A stretch of 64,000 nucleotides of DNA from Edaphochlamys debaryana (taxonomy: Eukaryota; Chlorophyta; Chlorophyceae; Chlamydomonadales): assembly GCA_016858145.1 (NCBI GenBank), contig JAEHOE010000052.1, positions 676,934 to 740,933 of the forward strand, written 5' to 3'. Positions 22,001 to 36,000 of the stretch are shown one piece after another. A program made the translations under genes and the position numbers. The notes below the pieces were generated by a model. The model worked only from the letters and a program-made list of their open reading frames with translations, made no database searches and was not told the DNA's origin. Position 1 is the first letter of the stretch. Every line of letters begins with the position of its first letter.

Positions 22001-25000
22001 GAGGCTGTAGGTGAAGAGCACCCCCAGGCATGCGGCCATGAGACCCGCCAGGGCGCACTCGTAGAGCACCCAGAAGGGGGTCACGCGGGGGCGGTAGCGG
22101 CGGACCTGGCAGGGGGCGTGGGGGTTAGGTGTGAGGATGATGGAGGGCGTTCGGGTCAGGAGTACGGGTGCTGAGCAGTACTCGGGCATAGGAGAAGGGT
22201 CTGGCAAGGTGGCGGCCGCGAGTGGGCGAGCAGCAGCAGCCCCCCAAACGTACGGCAACGCCACTCTCACCCGCTTGCCGTACACCTCGACCTCGTCGCC
22301 CTCGTCGTTCCCCAGGGGGGGTTGGGCGGCCTTGCCGGCCGGCCCGCCGCCGCCACCTCCGCCCCCACCGCCGCCCCCGAGGTCAGCGGAGCGCGCTCGG
22401 TGGATGGACACGGAAGGCGAGATACCGGCGGCAGTGCCACCACCGCCTCCGCCTCCACCGCCTCCACCTCCCGCGAGCGCTCCGTAGAAAGAGCCACTCG
22501 CGGAGGCGTGGGCCCGGAGGCCGGACCAGGGCCGAGCGGAAGACGAAGGGGCGCGAAGTTGAAGAGTCGCGGCGTCGTACGGCACACGCCGTACGCTGCC
22601 CGCCGAGCCCTCCACGCCACCCCCTTCCGTCCCCTCGCCGATCGCCATGCCACGTCCTCCGCCGCCCCTTCCCCGTCCGCCCCTCTCGTCACCATCGTCG
22701 CTGGAACTGTCATCCAACCCATCCTCATAGGCGGGATTACGCCGCATGGGCACACCCCCTCCCGTGGGACTGGAAGGGAGCACCCACGGGGCGGCCATGG
22801 GATCCGCGTTGTACCGCCGCGTCTCCTCGGCTTCCTCCGCCCCGGGCTCCCCGGCCGCGAACGCCGCACGGTGCTGGGCCTGGGCCTGGCCCGGGCCCGC
22901 CTGGGCCTGGGCCTCGGTTACGGAGGCCACGCGGTTGCTCCGCCAGGAGGCGACCGCGCCCGCCGACATTAGTAAGGAGCGGCGGCGCTGCGAGGGCCCA
23001 GACAGGCCCAGGCCCAGTTGGGCCCGGGAGGGCCCGCTGCCGCGGGGGCCCGGGCCCGTCAGGGCGAAGGCGTTGGCGGTGTTGGCGGCGAGGGAGGCGG
23101 AGCGGGCGGCCTGGGGGAGGTGGGTTCGGGGAGGAAGCGGGCGTGTCTTAGCGGTGCAGAGGTTGCGGCGAGGCACCGTCGGCTTCTCGGGAAGCGGGGG
23201 TGGCTGGATGCGTCCTCCCCCCGCAACCCCCCACCCCACACCCCCACACACCCCACACACCTGCATCTTGGCCAGCCTGGCCGTCGCCCGCGCCCTCGCC
23301 CGCTGCTCCCGCACGCTCTGCGCCACGTCCCAGGCGGTGGCTGCCACGTAGGCAGCGGCCAGGGCCACCAGGAGCACGTCGGCGACCACGTCGCCCACGC
23401 GGCCGTCCTGTCAGGGGGTGGGGGGATGGGGACAGGGGGAGAGGGGGAGGGGGCGTGAGGTCCGTGGGGTCAGAACACGCCCGCCCCCGCATGACCCCGC
23501 ATGACCCCGCATGACTCGCCCATAACCTCCCTTACTCACTGCCCTACTTCCTCCCCTCCCCCCCTCTCCCCCGCATTACTAATACCAACCTTGAGGCTCT
23601 GCCGCCACTTCCCCACCTCTCCACCCCAAAGCCACCCCACCAACCTTGAGGCTCTGCCGCCAGTTGACCGCCGGCAGCCCCTGCGTGACGGCCGAGCCGT
23701 GGATGGCCCCCTCGGGCCCCCACACGAACTGCGAGCGCCAGAACCCGAACACGCGCCGCTCGGGGGAGTAGGCCACCAGCTGGGCGACCAGGCTGGGGGA
23801 AGGGTGGGGTGAGGGAGGTTGGAGGGTGGTTGGTTGGTTGGTTGGGGCGGTTGTGGGTGTTGCGACCGTTGGGGGCTGGAGCAAGGGCAGTTGTGGGGTA
23901 CGGCGGTGGCGCGGGGCAGGCGAAAGCGCCCATGGCGTATCAAACCTTCAGTTCCTACGCATCAGCTTCCGACCCCTCAACGCTGCGTCCCCCCCTCTTC
24001 CTCTTGATGCTCTCCCCGCTTCTTTCCCTCAGCACCTCTGCGTCAGCGTTGCGTCCAGGTAGGCCCCCTCCGATAGAGCCAACAGAGCCTCGGCAGCCCG
24101 GCGCTGGCTCAGGCCGGCCTGAGGGGGGGGGCGGAGGGTAGGGTGTGTGAGTTTGGGGGGGGGGGAAGATGCGTTGAGCTTCGCTTACTCCTTGACGGTT
24201 GCGGGTGATAGGCGGGCGTCTCTCCTCGCGCCTTGCGCAAATGACCTATCCATTCCCTTGCCTTGCAACCTACATCTAGACCACGACACGGTACTGCTTC
24301 ATTTGGGCCATCCCGCTCCCTATCAGTCCCCCCCCCCGCCCTTCCACACTCCCTTCCCCCCCCCCTCCCCCCCCCCCCCCCCCTCCCCCCCCCCTCACCT
24401 CTAGGAGTACGGGGTAGCTCGCCCCTACGCTGCTGGCGGCAGCGGGGAAGGGGAAGAATCCGTACGGCACTCCGTTGGCGTTGATCCGCCCGGATCCTGA
24501 GGATGCGTTGTAGTAGTCGGCTGAGGGGCAGGGGCGGAGGGGGCGCGGTGAGACGGGGGGGGGGGAGGAGGGTTTACGAATCGAGGGCGGGAAGTCAAGG
24601 AAGAGCTCGACCGGTAGCCCCCTTCCTGATCGGGCAACTTCTGTGGATAGCGAGAATACGAGATAGAGAGGGCACTCACCTGCCGACCCGGCCAGATCCC
24701 ATCGGTAGAGCTGGCTTTTTCGGTTGAACACGGCGTCAATGCCGATACCGGCCGTAGCGCCGGAGGCGATGGAGGTGGAGGCAGCGGAGGTGGAGGGTGA
24801 TGAGGACGAGGTTGGGCTGGAGGAAGAACCTCCGGTGCTGGACCCCGGCCCTGTGGTGCCGAGGGCAGACCGCGCGTAGCCCGGGGCGCAGGAGGCGGCC
24901 AGGGAGGGCGCGAACCCGCCCTCGCCGGCTGCCGTACAGCCGCCGTACAGATCCAGCAGATTGGCGGCGGGCAGGCGGCGCTGGCGGAGGTACAGGCCTG

Positions 25001-27029
25001 GGGGTGGGGGGGAGGGGGCGAAGGCATTGTGAAGGGTGCAAGTAGGGTTCTTCACGGGTACTTAAAGGAACCCACCCCTTCAACTGCAGTCCGGCCCCGG
25101 GCACGTGCCCCCACCCCCCATACACACACACGCACCCGCCACCACGGCCGCCCCGCTGGGCCCCAGGCGCCGCAGCAGCGCTCCGCCGTTGGCGCCGGCG
25201 GCGTCCGCGGCGGCGGCCTGCGGGGATGAGGGGTGTGGGGAGGGGGGGACAGGGGGGGAGGGAGGGATGAGACGAGGAGCAAGGGACGATGCGGGGGACA
25301 GGGGGGCACATGGAACGCACGGCGTACAGAGGGAGGCAGTACCTCTGTCGGGGATAAGGACGGGGTGTTGCGCCCGGTGCTGCTTCGGCTTCCACCCCTA
25401 AACCGTTTGCCAACGTCCAACGGTCAACCGCCAACCGCCAACCACCTGCAGGCCGTAGGCGTAGGTTAGGTCGCTGCTGGACACTCGGTAGCCGCGGAAG
25501 GTGCCGTCGGTGCTGACGGTGCCGGCGGGAGAAGACGAAGCGTCGGCGGCGGCGGGGCTCTGCTGCAGCGCCCGCCGCGCCGAGGCCCATGCCCCCGACA
25601 GCCAGCGCCAAGCCCCGCCGTCGCCACCCGCCCCGCTTTCCCCTGCACCCTCTTGCTTCCATCCCTCCTCCTCTGCCGTTCTGACACCCGCCAACTCCGC
25701 CCCCGCCAGGCCCCGCCGCCGTCTTTCCGGCGGCGCCGGAGGAGGCGCCTCCGTCGACGAGTACGACGCGCCGCCGCCGGCGGCGCCGCTGAACGTCGCC
25801 ACCACGAACGACGGCCGGAAGCCGCGGAGCTCGCCGCGGGCCGCCAGGCACAGGCCCAGCTGGTCCCACTCGGGCCCGCCCACCTCGGGCCCAGCCAGGC
25901 CCAGGCCGTCCATGATGATCTCAGCGGTTAGGTCCGCCCGGGTCGTGGCACCGCGGGCCTCCGCCAGCGCCAGCGACAGGAGGAGGCCGGCGGCGGCGGC
26001 GGCCTCGGCGGCGGCGCCGTCGGCGGCGGCGGCGGAGTCGAGCAGGGCCAGGAGGTCGTCGGCGCGGGCGGCGGTGGCGTTGAAGGAGGCGGCGGCGAGG
26101 GTCTGGTGAGAAAGGGGGAAAGGGGGGAGGGAAGCGAGGAGGCAAGAGGAGGCGGGGCTTCAGCCGGCCTGAGCTGGGTGGCGGTAGCTGTTCAGCGCCT
26201 CGTTCCCCACACTTCCAACCTACACTCCCCACACACCTGCAGCCCCCAGCAGGTAAGCATGTCCCCGCGGTCAGCCCCGTCGCCTCATCCAGCCCTACCC
26301 CCTGCCCTCGCCCCCCCCCCTCCCCCCCGCCCCCTCGCCCACCCCTTTCCCCTCACCCCCTCGCCCACCCCTTCCCCCGCCCCCTCGCCCCCCACCCGAT
26401 CGCCCCCCATCCCTCCCAAACACACGGCCTCCTCCCACCCACCTGCAGGCCGGTGAACATGTCCCGTACGGCCGTGTCCCCGCGGTCCGCCACCTCGTCC
26501 AGCCCCGCCGCCTCGTCCGCCGCCTCCGCCAGCGCCGCCGCCGCCTCCGCCCCCAGGTCGGACAGCGCCGCCAGGGCGCCCGCCAGGGCGGCCACCTGCA
26601 CAAGGAATGGGGGGCGGGGGAGGAGGGAGGGAGGGGAGGGGGTTGAGTGCAGGTAATGCGCCAGGGAAGGCGGGCCGAGGACGGATTGGGGCCGGATTGG
26701 GGTTGGGTCTGGGCACCTGAACCGAATGCGGTTGCAGGGGTGTGTGAGAAAGACATGACGTGAGCCCTTCCTTTCTTAGATGCTGGGGTGCTCCAAGCTT
26801 CTCGAGTGCCCCACCTGTGCGGCGGCTGCGTCCAAGTTCTGGGTAGCGCACTCCACAGAGGGGGGCGACAGCGCCGAGACACCGTCCACCGCCACACCGC
26901 CAGATGAGGTGGCGGCGGCGGGTGGCGGCGCAGAGGCGTTGGCGGCGGCGGGGGCGGCGGAGGCGGAGGCGGAGAGCAGCGCCGCCGCGGCGGCGGCGCA
27001 GGCGTCAGCGGCCTGGAGCTGCCGGGGCC

Positions 27030-27077
<48 letters not shown>

Positions 27078-30000
27078 GGAAGGTGGAGGAGAGCAGCTGG
27101 CGGGCGGAGGTTGCGGCGTCCGAGGGGTCCGTCGGGGCGGTGGCGGAGGCGAGCTGCAGGAGGGCCGCGTCCATGCGCGCGCCCGCTTCCGCCGCCGCCG
27201 CCGCCAGGCGGTCAGCGTGACGCCGCAGCGGCGCTTTTCCGCCGCCACCGCTGCCGCCGCCGCCGCCCAGGGGCCCATCGAAGAGCTGTGCAGAAAACGT
27301 GTCGAGGGAAGAAGGGCCAGAAACTAAGCCGGGACCTGCCGTCTCCGCAGCCGTTGCCTGCGCTCCGGCACCGGCCTCCGCCTCAGAACATCCCCCCTCG
27401 CACTGCTGAACCAGGGGCGGGTTGGCGCCGTCAGCGGCGCACGTGCCGTCAGCCCTCGCAGCCGCCTTCAGCCGCCGGCCCCCGGCCCCACCGCGTTGCC
27501 CCTCCTCCTCCTCTCCTCCTATGCCCAGCCCCAGCTCTAGCCAGGGTTCTTCTCCCCAATCCCCCGCGGAGGGCTGTGTTTGGACCGCGTCCCAAGGCCG
27601 CGGCGGCGGCGGCGGGCCCTGGGGAGGAGCCAGGCCCCAAGCCGGCTCCCAAGCTTCTCCGCCACCGCCGCCACCGCTGCCGCCGGTGCCTTCCCCCGAG
27701 TGGAAACCAACCGCCCATCCCAACCGCCCCAGGCCCTCAATCCCGGCCAACTGCCGCCGCTCGGCCGGGAGCAGCGGCTCGTAGCGTGGGCCCGGGCTGG
27801 GCCCAGCGGGGCCCGCAGCCTGGGCCTGGGCCTGGGCCCAGGCGGCCGCAAAGGCGGCTGCACCGGAGGCCAGCGATAGCGGCGGCGGGGCGGGGCCCGG
27901 CCCGGCTTGAAGGGTGCGGCGCGCAGCCGCCGAGGGCGATGGGGAGGGGGAGTCTGACGTGGCTGATGGAGTGGAGGAGGAGGAGGTGGGGGAGGGGGAG
28001 GTAGAGGGGGGTGGGATGCCGATGAGGACCTCCAAGCCGACGGCCAGGGAGGCGGCCAGGGCGGCGGTGCGGTCGGCGCCGGGGGGCAGCTGCGTGACGT
28101 TGACGGAGCGCACCTGCAGGGGGGGAGGGGGGAAAGGGGGGGAGGGGGAAGCATGGGGAAGAGGGCGGGAGGGCGGGTGATAAGGATAAGTAAAGCTCTC
28201 GGTTACAGGAAAGGAAAGAGAGAGCGCGGTTGCGGGTGGGTAAGGCTCTCAGTGTGCTTGCCAGCGCGCCCTACTCGACAACCTCACTTTTCATTTCGCT
28301 CGAGTACAGGATTGCACAGGTTACAACACAGGAGAAGAGTGGTCTCTCATACTGGCGTCAGCGGACCCTCGTGCCCTCGTGCACCCCCAACCCCGCTTCA
28401 CACGCACCGAGGCGGACGTGACGATCAAGTGCCGTACCCAGCCCAGATCCAGACCCAGCCGGGGAAGATAGGCGGCCGCAAGCGCCCACGCCGCCGTGCT
28501 GTTGGATCCAGATCCAGATCCAGATGATCCGGGGCTGGCCAGCAGCTGCCCCACGAACGCCTCCGCGGCGGCTGCGGCGGCGGCGTCGAGGGCGGCGGCG
28601 GAGGCAGCCGGCGCTGCTGGCGGCGGCGGCGGCCAGGGCGCCGTTGCGTTGGCAGCTGGCGGCGCCGCCGGAGCCGACGGCGACGGCAGCGGCGGCGGCG
28701 GCGCGGGCAGCGGCGGGAGCGTCACGTCAAAGGTTGCGGCGAGCCTTAGTAAGGCGCGCTGCTCGACGGTTACGACCCGCGTCAGGCTGACGGACTGCTC
28801 GTCCGAATCAGTAACCGTGTAACGCAGGCCGTACACGCCGGGCGCGCACGTGCCCGCCGTCAGGGCCTCGGCACTGCATGTCGGACATGCGGCGGCCGCC
28901 GCGTCGTCAGCGCCGCCGCCGTCGGTACTGCCGCCATCTGACGGGGATGATGACTCAGACCCGTCAGACCCGTCGGCAGCATCGGTGCTGTTGGCCGTTT
29001 CCGTGAGGCAAACGGGCGCCACCTGCGGAAGAGAGCAGAAGACATGGATCGACGGCAGACACAAAGGCACAAACAGGAAGGCCTGAGCAGAGCGCGGAAG
29101 GAATGCAAAGAGACGATGGCATAGCAGTAGCGGCAAGTCTAGACGACTCGGCACCAGGCATTGCCTGCGTCCCAGCTCACCCGAATGGAGACCGTGAGGT
29201 CACCGTCAGTTGCATCCGCAGCGATTGCCCCACAGCTGCTCAGGTTCCCAACCGCCGTGCACGGCAGCAGCGAGTACGGCGCCGGACTGCCGTACGGCAG
29301 CACCAGCGGCGGTACACCGCTGTCGTACAGTGGCCCCGTCGTACTGTTGACCAGGCCGTACGACGCCGTGGCGTTGGTCAGCACCGCCGCTGACGTCAGC
29401 ACCGCTGCCAGCGGCGCCAGCTGGGTCGCGTTGGAGCCGTCGACCAGGATTAGTAATGGCGGCGCCGCCGCCGCCTCCGCCGCCGCCAGCGCCGCCTCGC
29501 CGCCCGCCAGCGCAGAGCGGGCGGCGCAGGGGACGTCGCTGCAGGCCCAGCTGCGGCCTGGGGCGTGGGGGAGGGGCAGGACAGGAGGAGAGGGGCAAGG
29601 CAGGGCGTAGGTGGATGCAGCAGTCGGGGGCGCGCTGTCCCCTCTGCTAACCTCTCTCATCTTGCATGCAGCCCCCGTCTTGCTTCTTGCCCCCATTCCC
29701 CCTGAGCTGTTTGCATCCTCGCAGTACACCAGTCCGTCCCATCCCCTGCCTCCCGGTCTCCTCCCCCTCTTGCCTCCTCTACCCCCTCCCCCTCTTGCCT
29801 CTCCCCCCCCCCCTCACCTGAGCTGCTGGCGTCCTCGCAGTACACCAGTCCGTCCGAGCAGGGCGACACAACGGTCACCTCGCGACTGGCCGTGACGCGG
29901 GGGGTCTTGGCCCACTTGTCGAACACCACAAACAGGATCTTCTGTGTCGTACCAACTGCGAGGAGGTTTGGGTGGGGGGTTGCAAAGGGAGGAGGGGGGG

Positions 30001-33000
30001 CCGGATGAGGTGGGAAGGGGGGCGGAGGAAAGGGGAGGGGGCGAGGTCAAATGGGCGGGGGCCTCCCCGCACCGCCCCCCCTACCCCTACCCCACTGCCC
30101 CCCCACCACCACCACACACACACACACACACGCACGCCGTCCAACCACGCCCAGGCTCTACGCCCGCCGGCGGTGTGCCGCGTCTCTAGGTTCTACGTAC
30201 TCGACGTCGCGCCTCTCACGGCTATTAAGCTGCCCCTGCGCCCCGTTCCCTATCATCCCTGCATGTTCGCTTCTGCTCTACGGCCACCGTCCGTCTTCAC
30301 GCCAGGTGAGGTATCCTTTCGTAACGGGCATAATTGGGGGGCTACGACCGTCCCGGGGCAACTTGTCTGCTGTGGGCTTTCGTGTGTGCACACCGCCGGC
30401 GGGCCGCTCAGCTGTTGCTTAGACAACGAACAAACCTCTGGCGCTTCTCGCTCTGGCGCTCGGACCGCTCGCTCTGGGCTCGCGGAGCTTCACCAACTGC
30501 AACATTTCAGTATGTCGGGAGGAGCTGGCGCCTCACAACTTCGGGATCTCGCCGGGCTTTCTGCTTGCTTACGGTTTCCTCGATACCCACACACACGGTC
30601 CCCCGATCTCACCCCGGGCGTTGGAGTTGACGCAGCCCTCCACCCCCTTCTTCCACCACTCATGCCCCGTGCAGTCTATGGCGGAGTTGTAGCAGGCGTC
30701 GGTGGGGCAGGCGTACACCTGGGGAGGGGGAGGGGGGGAAGGGGGGGTCCAGAGAAGGGGGGTAAGGATAGAGGCGAGGGTCACGAGGGGTGGGTAGCAA
30801 GCCAGCTTGCCAGATCTGATCGGTAAAGCATCCGCGCCGGTACAAGAGGCAGTCGGATGGCCCCCCACAGCCGCCCCCCACCCGCCCCCCCCCCCACACA
30901 CACACAGACACCCACCCCCCACCTGCGCCGTCTGGTTCTCCCCCAGGCTCAGCTGATACCCCCCCCACACCCACGATTCTCAGGCCCATGCGAGCAGCCC
31001 TTCACACACACCCTTTCCGCCCACCCCCCACCCCCCACCTGCGCCGTCTGGTTCTCCCCAAGGCGGTTGGTGGCGGTGACCCCCGGGTCGCAGGGCAGGA
31101 GCGGGGTGGCGGCCTGGCCCTCGGCACACAGCTTGTAGGGGCTGGGGGGGGGGGAAAGAGGATTGGACAGGTGGCGGGAGGGGTGTCGGGAGGTTCGAAA
31201 GAGTCGCCTGGAGGCAGCTTGACTCTTGAACCGGTTCCGTCACCCGTCCGCCCTCCACCAGCCGGGGAGGCGAATGCCCCTACACGTCAACCCAAACACT
31301 ATCCCCTTCCCCCCTTAACCCCCACCCCTCCTTTGCCCCCCTACCCACACGCCTCGGGGCAACCGTGCGCTTCCCTTGACCAGCACACTCTCAAGCAGCG
31401 TGAGGGTGGGGGCGTCGATCGAGGTGGAGGCGGAGGCAGCAGCGGCGGAGCTGGCGGCAGTTGTGGACGTGGAGGAGCTGGAGGAGGAGGAGCTGGAGGA
31501 AGCTGACGAGGACGAGGATGACGAGGAGCTGCTGGATCCAGATCCGGAGGATGAGGAGTCGCCGGATCCGGATCCGGATGTGCCGGTGCTGCCGCCCCCA
31601 GAGCCGGAGCTGCCACCGGAGGAGTCGGAGCCGGAGCCGGAGCCGGCGCTGCCGGACCCCGACCCAGATCCAGAGCCGGATCCAGAGGAATCGCCGCTGG
31701 ATCCGGTGGATCCGGCGGCTGCGGAGGCGGCAATAGCGCCGACGCCACCACAGACCCCGTCTGCGCAAGGCAGGGGGGGGGTGCAGGGGGCAGGATATGA
31801 GATCCGCGGCAACACGCAACATGCACTTCCGCTGCCAACCAACTAGCACGGACGCTCACAGCCTCACAGCTTCCCCCCTTAACAGCCGTGGTCATCCCAA
31901 GCCTTGGAGCTCGCCGGACCCTCCTAAACATCTGGGCTCTCCAAACTCCAACTCGTCAAAGATCACCCCCAAGCCTTGCCCCTCTCTCCGCCTCAACTCC
32001 CCGATCTCCCCCCACCACCACCCCCCTCACCCAGGGAGCAGCTGACAAGGTCCTCGCACACCACCTCCCCCTCTGCGCACACACGCACGGTGCGCGCAGC
32101 CCAGCCCACGGCGCCCTGGCGCAGGGGAGGGAGAGAGGCAGGATGTTGACGCATCGAAGGGTGGGTGAGTGGGTGGCACCCACCAAACTGCAAGCGGACA
32201 ACCTAGGTGACCTTAGATTGAACCGAAGGCCCCGCCCAAGCCCCAGGGGTCTAAAGCAAAGCGCAATGCATGGCGCAGTGCAAGATAGCACGCTCGGCTC
32301 CAGGCCCCAAGGGAGTAAGCAGCGACGGAAGCGTCTGTGCGACCCTGTGCGACCCTGTGCGACCGTAGTCACCCGAAAATGCAGCAGCGGGCCCTCCCAG
32401 GCCCAGGCCCTGCCCAGGCCCACCCGGGCCCCGGCCCCGGGCCCCACCTTGGAGTCGGCGACCGTGAAGTTGACGGTGTAGTCCCTCGGGGGCGAGGAGG
32501 GGGTGATGGCGCAGGCCGAGAGGCTGGAGCCCCCGCACACACCGACCAGGGGGGCGAGGTTGCCGTCCTCCTGGAGGGTTTGGGGGGGAGGAGGGGGGGG
32601 GAGGGGGGTCGGAGGTGGGGAGCTCACACGGCACCGGCAACGCACGTGCACATCCGGTCCTTGAAACCGACGGAGGAAAATGCATGATTTGCAGCGCCGA
32701 CGTCCTTGACCCATACACATGCCCTTCCCCCCCTCCGCCCCCGGCCGCACTCACAGCGTCCAGAGCGGTCCGCACTCCGGGCTCACAAAGCTCCGACAGG
32801 GGCGTACGGGACGTGCAGCGCGCATACACCGTGCCGAACGGCATGGCAACCAGCGCCCTGCAGCGTAGCGCGTGAAGCAAATACGCGAAAGGGGAGGCAG
32901 CGTTGGTGTCAGAGCTTGTGTGCATTGCTGTGGCAATTCCGCTCGACATGTGTGTGCGTCCATGCCGACGACTCGCCTGCCATCAAGCGTAACCACAGGC

Positions 33001-36000
33001 CGGCTGTTGGGTGCTGCCACCGCAGCAGCCGTCGAGAAAGTCGTTGAGCTGCTTCGGGAGCTGCCGGAAGCAGAGGTCGTGGACGACGACGATGAAGGCG
33101 CTGTCGATGCCGAAGAGGTCGCGGATGTGCTCGATGTGTCGCCCGAGCTGCCGCTGCCCTCGCTAGTGCTGCTGCCACCATCGCTGCTGCTGCTACTGCT
33201 GTCGAGCTTGCTATCGGATGAGGAAGTCGTCGCAACACCGCAGATGCCGGCCGTGGAGCATGTCGCGACTCCGTCGTCCGTCTCGTCAGGCGAGCACACG
33301 CGCTCTCCGTCAGGGCAGGCCACGAGCACTCGGCGGAACGCTACCGCACGGTTGCCAGCTGCAGAGGGCCGTGGGGACGGGGGCGTCAGGGGCGTGTATG
33401 TGTTGAGACGGGTATGGGCGTCGTGAAGAGGACAAAGATGCAACCCCACCCCCACCCCAACGCGGACCAGCGCCGCGCACCATCTCGATGGCCAGGACCG
33501 CCCCCCGGTCCCCCGCCCCCCTCCTAGCGTGAAGGACTGAAGGTGGTACTCGCTCCCCCACCCCACCCAGGCCCCCCGCCCACCCTGCACCCACCCGATG
33601 GCCAAGAGCGGCCCCGGCCCCCTCCCCCTCCCTCCCTTCCCTTACCCCCCAAGGCAGTTCCCCCCCTCCTAACCGCCCCTCTCCCCCCCATCCCCCCCTC
33701 TACCCCCTCACCTCCCCTCTCCTCCCCCCCCATTACACCCACCCGCATCCGTGGCGATGTAGGTGATGAGGTAGGGGTCGGCCTCCCCCCGGGGCACGCG
33801 CGTGTCGAGCGGATCGCCCGGGGGGAAGGAGCGCGCGACTGAGGCGGACACGTCGCCGTCCACGTTGTCAAACGCCCTGAGGACCGGGGAATGGGGTGGT
33901 GGTGGGGTTAAATCAGGGGCCCCGATCTTCGCGGGCTACCGAACCTACTCCCTCGCGCCTCCCACCCACCCCCCTTCTCCATCCCGCGGTTGCCCACCTG
34001 GCGCCTGGGTCTGTGTACGTGCTCCCGGCGCGAATGGTGGTGATTCGGCCGCTGGCGGTGGCTCCGCCCTCGGCTTTGGGGGTGGTGTAGTCGAGGCCGG
34101 GGCGGAAGGGCGAGGGCGGGTCGAGCAGCGTGATGCGGGGGGGCGCGCGGTCGACCACCGCGGAGGAGCGTTGGGCCTGCGGATGGGAGGGGAGGGGGAG
34201 GGCGCGAGGGGATGGGGGGGCTCAGAGGGGGAGGTTGGGAGAAAGAAAGGAAGGGAGACGATGAAACGGCTGTGGGGCTGGCAGAGCAGTGTCTCTGCGT
34301 GCAAGGCGATGTCTTCCTGTGCCCCCGACACATGGCCGGTCTCCCCGGTTGGTGGCCTGGGGGGGGGGGGGCCCTCAGGCCCACAGCCGCTGTCCGCCGC
34401 TGGGATCCAGGATCCAGGATCCACGCTCATACCCCATGGTAGGATCCGATCTCCCCGCCTGACCCCCGGACCGTGGGCTCACCCCCACAGTGCTGAGCAG
34501 CGCACTGGCGGTGGCGACGGTGGCGGACGAGGAGGAAGACGAGGAGCCGCTGCCAGAAGTCGAAGAGCCGGCGGACGATGTCGTACCGGTCGCACCGCCC
34601 CCCAGCGCCCCCAGCAGGTTGAGCTTGCAGCTGCCGCCGATGCTGCAGGATCCGGAATCTGGGCACGTGGCCTCGCCCGAATCCTGGATTGTGAGGACAG
34701 GATCGAGGGTGGAAGGATGAGTGGGTTTCCCGGACGGTCAGGGGCGCAGCGAGGGGCAGACCCACGGGCCGCAGTTCCCTGTGACACTGTGACATCCAAA
34801 AAGGCACCCACTCGACACACGTGCATCGTCCTGGCCGGAACCAGACCGGTACGGACTGAGCCGTACAGTACTGGACCGTGTCGGACAATACCGGACCGGA
34901 GTGGACCGGACCGGACAAGATTAAAAACCGGACATTCACCCTTCCGGTTGACTCAGGACCCCTGCGCGCCCACCTGACAGGGGTCCAGCACCGTGATTCG
35001 ACGTACGACGGGCGCCGCCGCGTTGCCCGCTGAGTCAGCGCAGCCGTACAGCACCAGCGCGGGGCTGCCGTACGGCGTGGCGGCGGCGGTGCTGAGCGGC
35101 AGTCCAAGGGCCACGATGGCGTCCGCGGGCAGGGGGCCCTCGGCTGCGTCGGTGCATGTGGCGCCGTCGTCCTGAGGAGCGAAATGAGGATGATACGGAT
35201 ATTCATGTTTGATTACTTAACTTTATCGTTTACTAGCGTTTCACACCCGCCTACTCGCAAGAACGACACGCCCAAAAGTTCCTCTCACCCGAAAACCCCA
35301 CCCCCAACCCCCGCCCGTACCCCTCCTCACCAAGTAATCCCCAAACACGCTCAGCGTCACCTCCGCCTCCCCGAGCAGCCGCAACAGGGGCCGAGTGGTG
35401 TCAGCGGCATAGGCAAAGTAGTCGGCCGGGACCGCCCGCTCCGAGGCAGATGAAGAGGCCAGGGCCAGGCCCGCGCGGGCCCAGTCGGGGCCCAGAGCCG
35501 CTGCCGCCGGGCCCAGCGCCGAAGCCAGGCGGGCGGCGGTGACCCAGGAGGCGGGGCTGGCGGCAGTCACCTGGGGGTTAGGGGGGAAGGAAAGGGGAAG
35601 GGGGGGGAGAGCGGATACGGGTGACTGAACGCGCTGGGGCTTAGCGGAGGCTTGGCCCGTGGTGCCCGATTCCCCGTGCCGGCTCCCCCACCTGCACTTG
35701 ACGTGCCACAGTGGTTGCCTACCGAGCCGGAAGAGCAGCCTGACGTGCCCACCCACACCTCCCGAGCCCCCATCCCTCCCACTTGCGCCCCCGCCAACAC
35801 ACCCTGCTCCCCAACGCACCCCCCACCTGCACTTGCAGGGTCACGGTGGTCGCCCCCGATGGGGCGGGCGGGCCCCGCACCGCCAGCAGGCAGGCGGCGC
35901 GGGTGGTGGCGGCGCCGGGGGCGGGGCCGGCGGCGGAGCGGAGCACTGAGGCCAGGGCGGAGCCCAGGGCGGCCTGGGGGTGGGGGGTGTGTGGGGGGGT